Shown here one piece after another: positions 6,400 through 12,061 of a stretch of 12,061 nt of DNA; position 1 is the stretch's first letter; each line of letters begins with the position of its first letter. The notes under the pieces are model-generated. The model saw only the letters and a program-made list of their open reading frames with translations. It did not search any database and was not told the DNA's origin. The DNA is from CAZNYN01 sp964422205. Its GTDB lineage: Bacteria; Synergistota; Synergistia; Synergistales; Synergistaceae. Location: contig CAYRAI010000052.1 in assembly GCA_964422205.1 (NCBI GenBank), positions 1-12,061 of the forward strand, in the 5' to 3' direction. The translations under genes were made by a program, and so were the position numbers.

Positions 6400-6441
6400 A
6401 ACAGGGAGCCTGGCAAATTGAGGCTTCCTGTTTTTATATTT
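6400..6441 (+). terminator. Intrinsic terminator after the DedA gene
   Basis: Two 12-base arms (6400-6411 and 6421-6432) pair fully with one G-U wobble around a 9-base loop and run into TTTTTATATTT. It lies about 35 bases after the stop codon and closes the DedA unit. Confidence 0.88.
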
Positions 6442-6583
6442 GAATACTAATTTCTGCAAGCTATGCTTATATAACATTTATTACCGTGAAAAATTTCTCT
6501 AATTGTTCTTTGTCTACTAAATCCATCGCATTCTATAAATATTATTATATTATATAGAATTATCAAATTATTTCTCTCAGGTC

Positions 6584-6612
6584 TTGTATTTTTTATTAAT
6601 TAGTAGTATAGT
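6584..6612 (+). promoter_or_regulatory. Weak promoter candidate for the permease cassette
   Basis: TTGTAT (6584-6589), 17-base spacer, TATAGT (6607-6612). The -10 matches five of six positions, the -35 only three. The start point would be near 6619, leaving a leader of about 105 bases that includes the 9-bp dyad. A consensus TTGACA at 6662 has no matching -10 at the right distance. Confidence 0.3.
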
Positions 6613-6652
6613 CCCCATCGTTTTACTTAGAAAAATAATATACACATTTTAA

Positions 6653-6692
6653 CAGTAAATTTTGACAATTTAATAAAAAACAGAATTTACTG
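6653..6692 (+). repeat. 9-bp perfect inverted repeat upstream of the permease gene
   Basis: CAGTAAATT (6653-6661) and AATTTACTG (6684-6692) are exact inverted copies, 22 bases apart and 34 bases before the permease ATG. They could be a two-half-site operator or a leader stem-loop near the ribosome binding site. No regulator gene is adjacent. Confidence 0.4.
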
Positions 6693-6725
6693 CCACGCTT
6701 ATAGGCGGACGAAAGGGGCTTTATC

Positions 6726-8012
6726 ATGACCATTCAAGCTTGGAGTGCCATTACAATATTCACGGGCACTATATTTCTCATCGCCAGCGGAAAGCTTAAA
6801 ACTGCTGCCGCATCACTGCTCGGAGCATGCTTAATGATTATCTTGGGACTTATTGACAGCAGCCAGGCTGTGGCTGCCATCGACCACAACACCATCGGGC
6901 TGTTGGTCGGCATGATGATTGTAGTCAGCATACTCTCAAAAAGCGGCCTTTTCCAGTTTTTAGCTGTCAAAGCAATCAAGCTGACAAAGGGTAACGCCAT
7001 ACTGATTTTTTGGATAATATCAGTTCTTACCGCGGCTCTTTCCGCCTTTTTGGACAATGTGACTACTGTTCTTCTTGTAACCCCCGTTGTTCTGTCTCTA
7101 TGCGATCTTATATCAATGAATCCTATGCCGCTGCTTTTAATGGAACTTTTTGCGTCAAACATTGGCGGTACAGCCACTCTTATCGGAGACCCTCCAAATA
7201 TGATTATTGCTTCCGTAGCAAAATTTACTTTTAATGATTTTATTTTTGTTACATCGCCTGTTGCGTCAATTATTCTTGTCGCAGTTACAGCGTATATGGC
7301 AAGGCACTTTCGCGAGACAATCAAATCTGATCCTGTCGCTTCTGAGCGACTTAAACAAGTTGATGAGTATAAACTTATAATTAACAAGCCTCTTATGGTT
7401 AAGTCTGTTGTCGTAATCGCTGCGGTTCTTCTTGGCTTCGTACTGCACAGCGCAATACACCTCGAACCTTCTGTTGTTGCATTGACTGCGGCCGGGGTTC
7501 TCCTGGCGATCTCATTTATAGAAGAAAAGACAATAATACATGAGGACATAGAGTGGCCGACATTGATATATTTTATATGTCTTTTCATTATGGCAGGAGG
7601 GCTAAAGGAAACCGGAGCAATAGACCAGATAGCCATTCATCTTACATCGCTTATGGCAGGCAGTGAGCTTCTTATGATTATGGGAATTTTATGGATATCG
7701 GGTATTACCTGTATGTTTGTAAACAATATTGCCTTCTCCGCAATATTTGCCCAAGTAATTGGAACAATGGCATCAGCTGCGGGAATATCTCCAGCTCCTC
7801 TTTATTGGGCTCTTGCACTCGGCGCGTGTCTCGGTGGAAACGGAACATATTTCGGCGCTGCAGCCAATGCTGTGGCCGCAGATTTTGCGGCAAGAGAGGG
7901 CATGCCGATATCCTTTACATATTTCTTTAAAGTCGGTCTGAGGGTTGTATTAATATCCCTTCTAATCGCTTCGGCATGTATGCTTATAATAGCCAGAGAA
8001 GATATATTTTAG
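6726..8012 (+). CDS. ArsB/NhaD-type (ion transporter superfamily) permease
   Basis: This 428-residue integral membrane protein has about ten to twelve hydrophobic segments and belongs to the superfamily of NhaD Na+/H+ antiporters, ArsB arsenite permeases, OCA2/P proteins and SLC13 carriers. The two inverted halves each carry their hallmark hairpins. The first half has SAFLDNVTTVLLVTPV (106-121) and NIGGTATLIGDPPNMI (145-160). The second half has MFVNNIAFSAI (330-340) and GACLGGNGTYFGAAANAV (366-383). These resemble OCA2/ArsB-like members more than citrate carriers, but the substrate (Na+/H+, arsenite, or an organic acid) cannot be read from sequence. No arsenic resistance genes (arsR, arsA, arsC) are nearby, which argues mildly against arsenite. 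It is followed by CBS and DUF3870 genes on the same strand, 70 and 41 bases apart, so an operon is likely. Confidence 0.88.
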   Translation: MTIQAWSAITIFTGTIFLIASGKLKTAAASLLGACLMIILGLIDSSQAVAAIDHNTIGLLVGMMIVVSILSKSGLFQFLAVKAIKLTKGNAILIFWIISVLTAALSAFLDNVTTVLLVTPVVLSLCDLISMNPMPLLLMELFASNIGGTATLIGDPPNMIIASVAKFTFNDFIFVTSPVASIILVAVTAYMARHFRETIKSDPVASERLKQVDEYKLIINKPLMVKSVVVIAAVLLGFVLHSAIHLEPSVVALTAAGVLLAISFIEEKTIIHEDIEWPTLIYFICLFIMAGGLKETGAIDQIAIHLTSLMAGSELLMIMGILWISGITCMFVNNIAFSAIFAQVIGTMASAAGISPAPLYWALALGACLGGNGTYFGAAANAVAADFAAREGMPISFTYFFKVGLRVVLISLLIASACMLIIAREDIF

Positions 8013-8070
8013 CAAAACGCCTGCACAAAGAGCATTAGTGCTAGAATAACAGAGTCGGCTTATGCTGATC

Positions 8071-8076
8071 GGGAGG
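8071..8076 (+). promoter_or_regulatory. Ribosome binding site that fixes the start of the CBS-pair gene
   Basis: GGGAGG lies 6 bases before the ATG at 8083. The in-frame ATG at 8062 has no such site, so the start at 8083 is preferred. Confidence 0.75.
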
Positions 8077-8082
8077 GATATT

Positions 8083-8559
8083 ATGAAAATAGGAGATATA
8101 ATGAACACAGAATTGATGTTCCTTACGCCAGACAATACTATTGAAGAGGCAATGGGAATAATTCTCCACCACTGCAGAACGGGGCTGCCTGTCGTAGATG
8201 ACGATAAACAGGTAATAGGTTTTATAAGTGAGGAAGACATAATTAAAAAGATATTGCCTGACTATGCAATAAAGCTGAAAAGTTTTGCCTTTCTGCCTGA
8301 CTACGGCCAGTTTGCTAAACGCTTTGCTGTAAACAGAAACGTGAAGGTCGGAGAAATTATGCAGAAAAAAGTAATAACATTTAATGTAGATGACAGCGAT
8401 TTTGCAGCCGCGTCGGAAATGCTGAAAAAACACATAAAGCTTGCCCCTGTAATTGATAATAAAGGTACTTATGTCGGATGCATAAGCAGAGCTTTTCTGA
8501 TACGATCCATGATGAGGATAGAGTCTCATGAGGAGAGAAAAAAACCGCGCTACGAATAA
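8083..8559 (+). CDS. CBS-pair domain protein
   Basis: The 158-residue soluble protein consists of two CBS motifs, at about 1-58 (IGDIMNTELMFLTPDNTIEE... GLPVVDDDKQVIGFISEEDI) and about 88-143 (VGEIMQKKVITFNVDDSD... LAPVIDNKGTYVGCISR). A linker of about 30 residues between them carries FLPDYGQFAKRF. CBS pairs bind adenosine nucleotides such as AMP, ATP or SAM, and often gate transporters or enzymes. Here no other domain is attached, so it may act in trans on a partner; the permease gene just upstream is the natural candidate (inference). The C-terminus is charged (EERKKPRYE). Confidence 0.88.
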   Translation: MKIGDIMNTELMFLTPDNTIEEAMGIILHHCRTGLPVVDDDKQVIGFISEEDIIKKILPDYAIKLKSFAFLPDYGQFAKRFAVNRNVKVGEIMQKKVITFNVDDSDFAAASEMLKKHIKLAPVIDNKGTYVGCISRAFLIRSMMRIESHEERKKPRYE

Positions 8560-8587
8560 ACCTCCCTCAGACGCTGCCAAATATGAC

Positions 8588-8593
8588 AGGAGG
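8588..8593 (+). promoter_or_regulatory. Ribosome binding site that fixes the start of the DUF3870 gene
   Basis: AGGAGG lies 7 bases before the ATG at 8601. The earlier in-frame ATG at 8583 overlaps this site and is rejected as a start. Confidence 0.75.
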
Positions 8594-8600
8594 ATTTTTT

Positions 8601-8948
8601 ATGAAGCACCCCAAACTGTGCATTGTCGGAAACTCAAGAACACAACAAAAGAATCCAATTATGCAGAGATATTCGCGTTTTTTTATAACCTTTATTGTAG
8701 ACAGTGAAAGCGGAAAAGTCCTTGATCTTGACGCATCAGTAATGCTCAAAGCAACAAATGAATTTATAAAAGAGCTCTTTATTGGATGCAGTCTTGCAAA
8801 TACAGACCAAGAGCTGTTGGAACACATAAGATGTACATATATGGCATCATCTCAAAAGGCAATTCAGATGGCATACCTTGATGCTGTGCGCAAATACAAC
8901 ATTTGGCTGTCAGAAAACTCGCACAGAATAAAACAGCTGGATATTTAA
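8601..8948 (+). CDS. DUF3870-like protein of unknown function
   Basis: The 115-residue soluble protein resembles the DUF3870 family. It has an N-terminal IVGNSRTQQKNPI (8-20) where the family has a Gly-Asn/Lys-Leu-Pro type motif. Next come a strand FFITFIVDSESGKVLDLDAS (27-46), the helix NEFIKELFIGCSL (53-65), and the C-terminal IRCTYMASSQKAIQMAYLDA (76-95) with the family's Gln-Lys-Ala-Ile core. No reaction or structure-based role is known to me for the family. It is the third gene of the permease cassette, 41 bases after the CBS gene. The usual Pro of the first motif and the Cys in the middle strand seem altered or missing. Family assignment is from memory of the pattern, without an alignment. 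Confidence 0.7.
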   Translation: MKHPKLCIVGNSRTQQKNPIMQRYSRFFITFIVDSESGKVLDLDASVMLKATNEFIKELFIGCSLANTDQELLEHIRCTYMASSQKAIQMAYLDAVRKYNIWLSENSHRIKQLDI

Positions 8949-9110
8949 CCGCCTTCTGCTATTCTTTTGCCGCTGCGCACAGCAAATACATACACTGGTA
9001 ATCATAAAATTAATCCTGTCAAAATCAGATTTATTTCCAAAGAATTTTTATTTAAATTTCAAATTCGACAAATGTACTTACATTACAAGCTGAAGTGAAA
9101 TTAAAGGCAT
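8949..9110. other. Intergenic region between convergent genes, no clear terminator
   Basis: The DUF3870 and DUF815 genes converge here. I looked for a stem followed by T-runs on both strands and found only short dyads, for example AATGTA-CT-TACATT (9071-9084), whose two-base loop would not make a stable RNA hairpin. Confidence 0.4.
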
Positions 9111-10040
9111 TTATTTTCCTGCAAGAAATTCTACATATTGTCTTGCACTTCTGCCGGAGAATCCGCCGTGCTTCAGCTCCCACTGCACTGCTCCCTTTTC
9201 AAGTTCTTCATATGGTACTGAGAGATTATATTCCTCTGCCAGTATTTTTACAATTTTCATGTACTCGTCTTTTGCAGGAGAGCAGTAGCTTATCATAAGA
9301 CCAAATCTATCTACTAAGGACATCTTCTCCTGCATCGTTTCAGACTCATGCATATCATCAGACTTATCGCTGCGGTCTCCCCACGTCTCCTTCATCAGGT
9401 GACGCCTGTTTGACGTTGCATATATTAGTATGTTGTCGGGACGTTTCTCAAGACCGCCCTCGATAAAAGACTTCAAATACTTATATTCAACCTCAAACTG
9501 TTCGAAAGACAAGTCATCCATAAATATTATAAATTTGTAATTTCTNNNNNNNNNNNNNNNNNNNNNNNNNNNNNNNNNNNNNNNNNNNNNNNNNNNNNNN
9601 NNNNNNNNNNNNNNNNNNNNNNNNNNNNNNNNNNNNNNNNNNNNNGAAAGAGGCTGGTAATAGCCGAAACGCTTAAAAGCAGAAACTCCCAGCAGTTCAT
9701 CCAGCTTATTCAAATCAAAATCAAGATAATCAAAGATAATTTCAATATCCTCGCGCACGATCCTAGAAAGTGTGCCAGTCAGATACTTTCTGCGCTCCTG
9801 AGCAAGGGCAAAGGGCGTTTCACATTCGGCAAAAAGGAGGGATATCCATATATTCCATATATTTCCGCACATTCCACTGTTCTCAGCGGCTGCCGCCATC
9901 TTGGCCACGCAGTCACAGTACCAAGAAGCTGTATCGGAAATATTACTCCTGTCAATGTCATCTATATTGTTTATAAGTCCGGTGATGCATGAGAATACTT
10001 CGTCCCTCTCAAAATCACGAAACGCCATAAGCTCCCGCAT
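9111..10040 (-). CDS. DUF815-family AAA+ ATPase, interrupted by an assembly gap
   Basis: The product belongs to the poorly characterised DUF815 (COG2607-type) predicted ATPases. Visible parts are an all-helical N-terminal region (1-131), then after the gap Walker B FIIFMDDLSF (170-179), the segment EYKYLKSFIEGGLEKRPDN, and sensor-1 ILIYATSNRRHL. A C-terminal lid follows, with SLVDRFGLMI and HGGFSGRSARQYVEFLAGK. The N run replaces the part that should contain Walker A; the 34 unknown residues it implies are too few for the linker and P-loop normally found there, so residue numbers after 131 are nominal. The start ATG follows the typA stop by three bases, with GAGGAG of the typA end serving as ribosome binding site (6-base spacing). 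The gene is therefore co-transcribed and probably translationally coupled with typA. No substrate is known. Confidence 0.85.
   Translation of the reverse strand: MRELMAFRDFERDEVFSCITGLINNIDDIDRSNISDTASWYCDCVAKMAAAAENSGMCGNIWNIWISLLFAECETPFALAQERRKYLTGTLSRIVREDIEIIFDYLDFDLNKLDELLGVSAFKRFGYYQPLXXXXXXXXXXXXXXXXXXXXXXXXXXXXXXXXXXRNYKFIIFMDDLSFEQFEVEYKYLKSFIEGGLEKRPDNILIYATSNRRHLMKETWGDRSDKSDDMHESETMQEKMSLVDRFGLMISYCSPAKDEYMKIVKILAEEYNLSVPYEELEKGAVQWELKHGGFSGRSARQYVEFLAGK
9546..9645. other. Assembly gap (100 Ns)
   Basis: Exactly 100 Ns, the conventional placeholder for a gap of unknown size, lie within the DUF815 gene. The frame happens to be kept across it, but the length should not be trusted. 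Confidence 0.97.
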
Positions 10041-10043
10041 AAA

Positions 10044-11933
10044 CTACTCCTCGTCGTCTGTCATTCCGGCTTTGATACGGGCCTTCTTGCGTTCGTCGGC
10101 GTTGAGTATTGTCTTGCGAATGCGGACGTTAAGAGGCGTAACCTCTACGAGTTCGTCATCGCTTATCCATTCAAGAGCCGTATCGACTGTCATGATGCGC
10201 GGTACATCAAGCACCGTGGTCATATCTTTCGTAGCGGAACGGTGGTTTGTCTGCTGCTTTCTTTTGCTCGGATTGCATGGAATATCCTTGTTGCGTGAGG
10301 ACTCTCCGACAACCTGTCCGTTATAAACATTCTCACCGGGCTTAATAAAGAGAGTGCCGCGCTCCTGGAGATTTTCAAGTGCGTAGCTCGTAGCAGCTCC
10401 GCTGTCCATGCTGACAAGCGAGCCTCTGCTGCGCGCGTTAATCTCTCCGACCCATTCTCCGTATCCTACAAAACGTGAAGCCAGTATGCCAAGTCCTCTA
10501 GTGTCCGTGAGAAATTCGCCCCTGTAGCCTATAAGACCTCTTGTCGGGATTTTAAACTCCAGGCGGAGCACTCCTGTCCCGCCGTTCTCCATATTTTTGA
10601 GCTCGCCTTTGCGCTGTGCAAGCTTCTGGATGACAACGCCCTGATACTCTTCAGGAACGTCAATAATGACTTCTTCCATAGGTTCAAGGCTCTTGCCCTT
10701 TTCATCATACTGAACGATAACTTCAGGACGCGAGACACAGACTTCGGAACCTTCTCTGCGTATTTCTTCGATAAGTATGCCAAGATGCAGTTCTCCGCGT
10801 CCCGATACCTTAATCCCGTCGGGACGTCCGAGGTCATCCATACGAAGAGCCGGGTCTGTCTTTGTCTCTCTCTCTATACGGGCTTTGAGCTGACGCAGAG
10901 TTATAGCATTACCGTCCTGACCGGCAAAGGGACTCGTGTTGACTATAAAGAACATTGAAACGGTAGGCTCTTCTATTCCGAGCGGATGCAGAACTTCATC
11001 CTGTATCTCGGGAGCACTGACAGTGTCGCCTAAGTCGATATTTTCGGGACCGGTGAACCATACTATGTCGCCTGCTCCGACTTCGTCGACTTCCGTCCTG
11101 TCAAGGCCGTTTGTTACATAAAGGTGTGTACAGCTTGAAGTATCCCTCGAAACAATCTCCCAATCCGTCTGATCATAATTCAGCCAGCGAGTGTGGGTGC
11201 GCAGGAGCTTATCTCCTTTGCGCAGTGTGCCCTGAAGAATTCTTCCGCATCCTATACGGCCAAGATATTCACTCCATGAAAGAGTGCAGACCTGCATAAG
11301 GAAGGGCTTATCCATCTCAGCCTTGGGGGCAGGGACTTTATCTATTATTACTTTGAAAAGGTCATCCATTCCGGCCTTTGTATTATCCTCCGCTTTGCTG
11401 AGGTCATCCACAAACCAGCCCTGGAGTCCCGAACCGTAAAGTGTGGCGAAATCGCACTGTTCTTCTGTAGCGCCAAGTTCTATAAAGAGGTCGAATGTTT
11501 TGTCCAAAGCCGTGTCGGGATCAGCATTGGGACGGTCGACCTTATTGACGATAACAATGGGGCGAAGTCCGAGCTTCAAGGCGCGCATAAGAACATAGCG
11601 TGTCTGAGGCATAGGACCTTCATTGGCGTCAACAAGCAGCAGCACAGAGTCTACCATAGAGAGAACCCTCTCTACTTCGCCTGAGAAGTCTGCGTGTCCC
11701 GGGGTATCTACGATATTAATCTTGTATCCGCCCCACTCAACTGTGCAGTGCTTGGCCTTTATGGTTATTCCGCGTTCGCGCTCAATGCTTCCCGCGTCCA
11801 TAACCCTTTCTTCCACAACCTGGTTGTCTCTGAAAAGGCGTGCCGCCTTAAATATGCCGTCTATCAACGTTGTCTTGCCGTGGTCAATATGAGCGATGAT
11901 TGCGATATTTCTTATCTTTGATGAGTCCTGCAT
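10044..11933 (-). CDS. typA: Ribosome-binding GTPase TypA/BipA
   Basis: TypA/BipA is a translational GTPase of the EF-G/LepA group that binds the 70S ribosome and supports 50S assembly and growth under stress. The 629-residue protein shows G1 AHIDHGKT (14-21), G2 ERERGITI (51-58), G3 DTPGH (76-80) and G4 NKVD (130-133). A beta-barrel domain II, two alpha/beta domains and the TypA-specific C-terminal domain follow, the last including PTRGLIGYRGEFLTDTRG (463-480). It is about 20 residues longer than E. coli BipA, mostly in domain II (about 245-285). I chose the ATG at 11931-11933 because the protein then begins right before the G domain and AAGGG (11944-11948) lies 10 bases upstream. A TTG 23 codons earlier lacks a ribosome binding site and would start only about 17 bases after the promoter start point. 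The product ends in an acidic TDDEE and its last codons hold the ribosome binding site of the DUF815 gene. Confidence 0.96.
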   Translation of the reverse strand: MQDSSKIRNIAIIAHIDHGKTTLIDGIFKAARLFRDNQVVEERVMDAGSIERERGITIKAKHCTVEWGGYKINIVDTPGHADFSGEVERVLSMVDSVLLLVDANEGPMPQTRYVLMRALKLGLRPIVIVNKVDRPNADPDTALDKTFDLFIELGATEEQCDFATLYGSGLQGWFVDDLSKAEDNTKAGMDDLFKVIIDKVPAPKAEMDKPFLMQVCTLSWSEYLGRIGCGRILQGTLRKGDKLLRTHTRWLNYDQTDWEIVSRDTSSCTHLYVTNGLDRTEVDEVGAGDIVWFTGPENIDLGDTVSAPEIQDEVLHPLGIEEPTVSMFFIVNTSPFAGQDGNAITLRQLKARIERETKTDPALRMDDLGRPDGIKVSGRGELHLGILIEEIRREGSEVCVSRPEVIVQYDEKGKSLEPMEEVIIDVPEEYQGVVIQKLAQRKGELKNMENGGTGVLRLEFKIPTRGLIGYRGEFLTDTRGLGILASRFVGYGEWVGEINARSRGSLVSMDSGAATSYALENLQERGTLFIKPGENVYNGQVVGESSRNKDIPCNPSKRKQQTNHRSATKDMTTVLDVPRIMTVDTALEWISDDELVEVTPLNVRIRKTILNADERKKARIKAGMTDDEE

Positions 11934-12025
11934 TATATATGTTCCCTTCATCTGCATGATTGGCCGCTTTACGGCGCAGATATTATCAGCTACATTCCGC
12001 AATACACGGCAGTAGGCAAATGAGA

Positions 12026-12055
12026 ATTATAACATTATTTAGTAATGTTCGTCAA
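12026..12055 (-). promoter_or_regulatory. Strong promoter of typA-DUF815 with a dyad in its spacer
   Basis: Read leftward: -35 TTGACG (12050-12055), 18-base spacer, -10 TATAAT (12026-12031) with TGT in front (extended form). The start point would be near 12019, about 86 bases before the ATG. A perfect 7-bp dyad, AACATTA-N5-TAATGTT (12031-12049), fills the spacer and touches the -10. Confidence 0.7.
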
Positions 12056-12061
12056 AATTTT

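Larger units (their letters stand above)
6442..6725. other. AT-rich intergenic region upstream of the permease cassette
   Basis: No gene is seen. It holds two inverted repeats. ATTCTATA/TATAGAAT (6530-6537 and 6553-6560) is AT-only enough to be chance. CAGTAAATT/AATTTACTG (6653-6661 and 6684-6692) is more notable. It also contains a promoter candidate at 6584-6612 and the permease ribosome binding site AAAGGGG (6712-6718), 7 bases before the ATG. Confidence 0.5.

Noticed and set aside
6530..6560. Inverted repeat ATTCTATA/TATAGAAT as an operator
   Set aside because: The region is nearly pure A and T, so such a dyad is easily expected by chance.
6662..6690. Promoter based on the perfect TTGACA at 6662-6667
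   Set aside because: No sequence resembling TATAAT lies 15-19 bases downstream.
6734..7636. A 300-codon open frame on the minus strand inside the permease gene
   Set aside because: It is antisense to a clearly coding membrane protein, has no ribosome binding site and no family resemblance; it is a shadow frame.
11934..12002. Upstream TTG start giving a typA product 23 residues longer
   Set aside because: It has no ribosome binding site, lies almost at the predicted transcription start, and the extra residues precede the usual N-terminus of the family.
1..12061. Mobile elements, CRISPR arrays, tRNA or rRNA genes
   Set aside because: No transposase or integrase motif, regular repeat-spacer pattern, tRNA cloverleaf or rRNA core was seen on either strand.

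Overview
The window looks like a conserved chromosomal region of an anaerobic bacterium, most likely a member of the Synergistota. This placement is an inference from protein flavour and gene order (rimO-pgpA-pncC-thpR-recA, plus DUF3870 and DUF815 genes); no rRNA or tRNA is present to confirm it. I see no transposase, integrase, CRISPR array, phage gene or tRNA. A run of exactly 100 Ns at 9546-9645 shows that this is a draft scaffold.

Layout. (1) Positions 1-136 hold the start of a leftward transcript with a good promoter and two perfect stem-loops at its 5' end; it runs out of the window and I could not assign it to a family. (2) Positions 432-5468, all leftward, form a tight gene block: an asparaginase-fold protein with altered catalytic residues, rimO, pgpA, pncC (cinA C-terminal type), thpR and recA. 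Two junctions are ATGA overlaps. recA also has its own extended -10 promoter and is followed by an intrinsic terminator. (3) A divergent intergenic region leads to a rightward single-gene unit encoding a DedA membrane protein, which ends in a clear terminator. (4) An AT-rich gap precedes a rightward cassette: an ArsB/NhaD-superfamily permease, a CBS-pair protein and a DUF3870 protein. (5) Converging on these from the right is a leftward pair, typA/bipA followed by a DUF815 AAA+ ATPase. The pair is driven by a strong promoter whose spacer is filled by a perfect dyad. The assembly gap falls inside the ATPase gene and removes the part expected to carry Walker A.

How the genes may work together. 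RecA does recombination and repair. PncC would recycle the NMN released by NAD-dependent DNA ligase, and ThpR opens 2',3'-cyclic phosphates on RNA, so the 3' half of the block joins DNA repair to nucleotide and RNA-end metabolism. PncC-ThpR-RecA linkage is known from some other bacteria such as Deinococcus. RimO (S12 methylthiolation) and PgpA (phosphatidylglycerol synthesis) are housekeeping genes. The permease and CBS protein may form a nucleotide-sensitive transport unit. The TypA GTPase gene is closely coupled to a poorly characterised ATPase gene.

The most interesting items are the unassigned structured RNA at the left edge, the asparaginase homologue lacking the usual Thr/Thr-Asp/Lys residues, a RecA with an altered Walker A and lengthened L1 and L2 loops, the permease-CBS-DUF3870 cassette, and the dyad inside the typA promoter.
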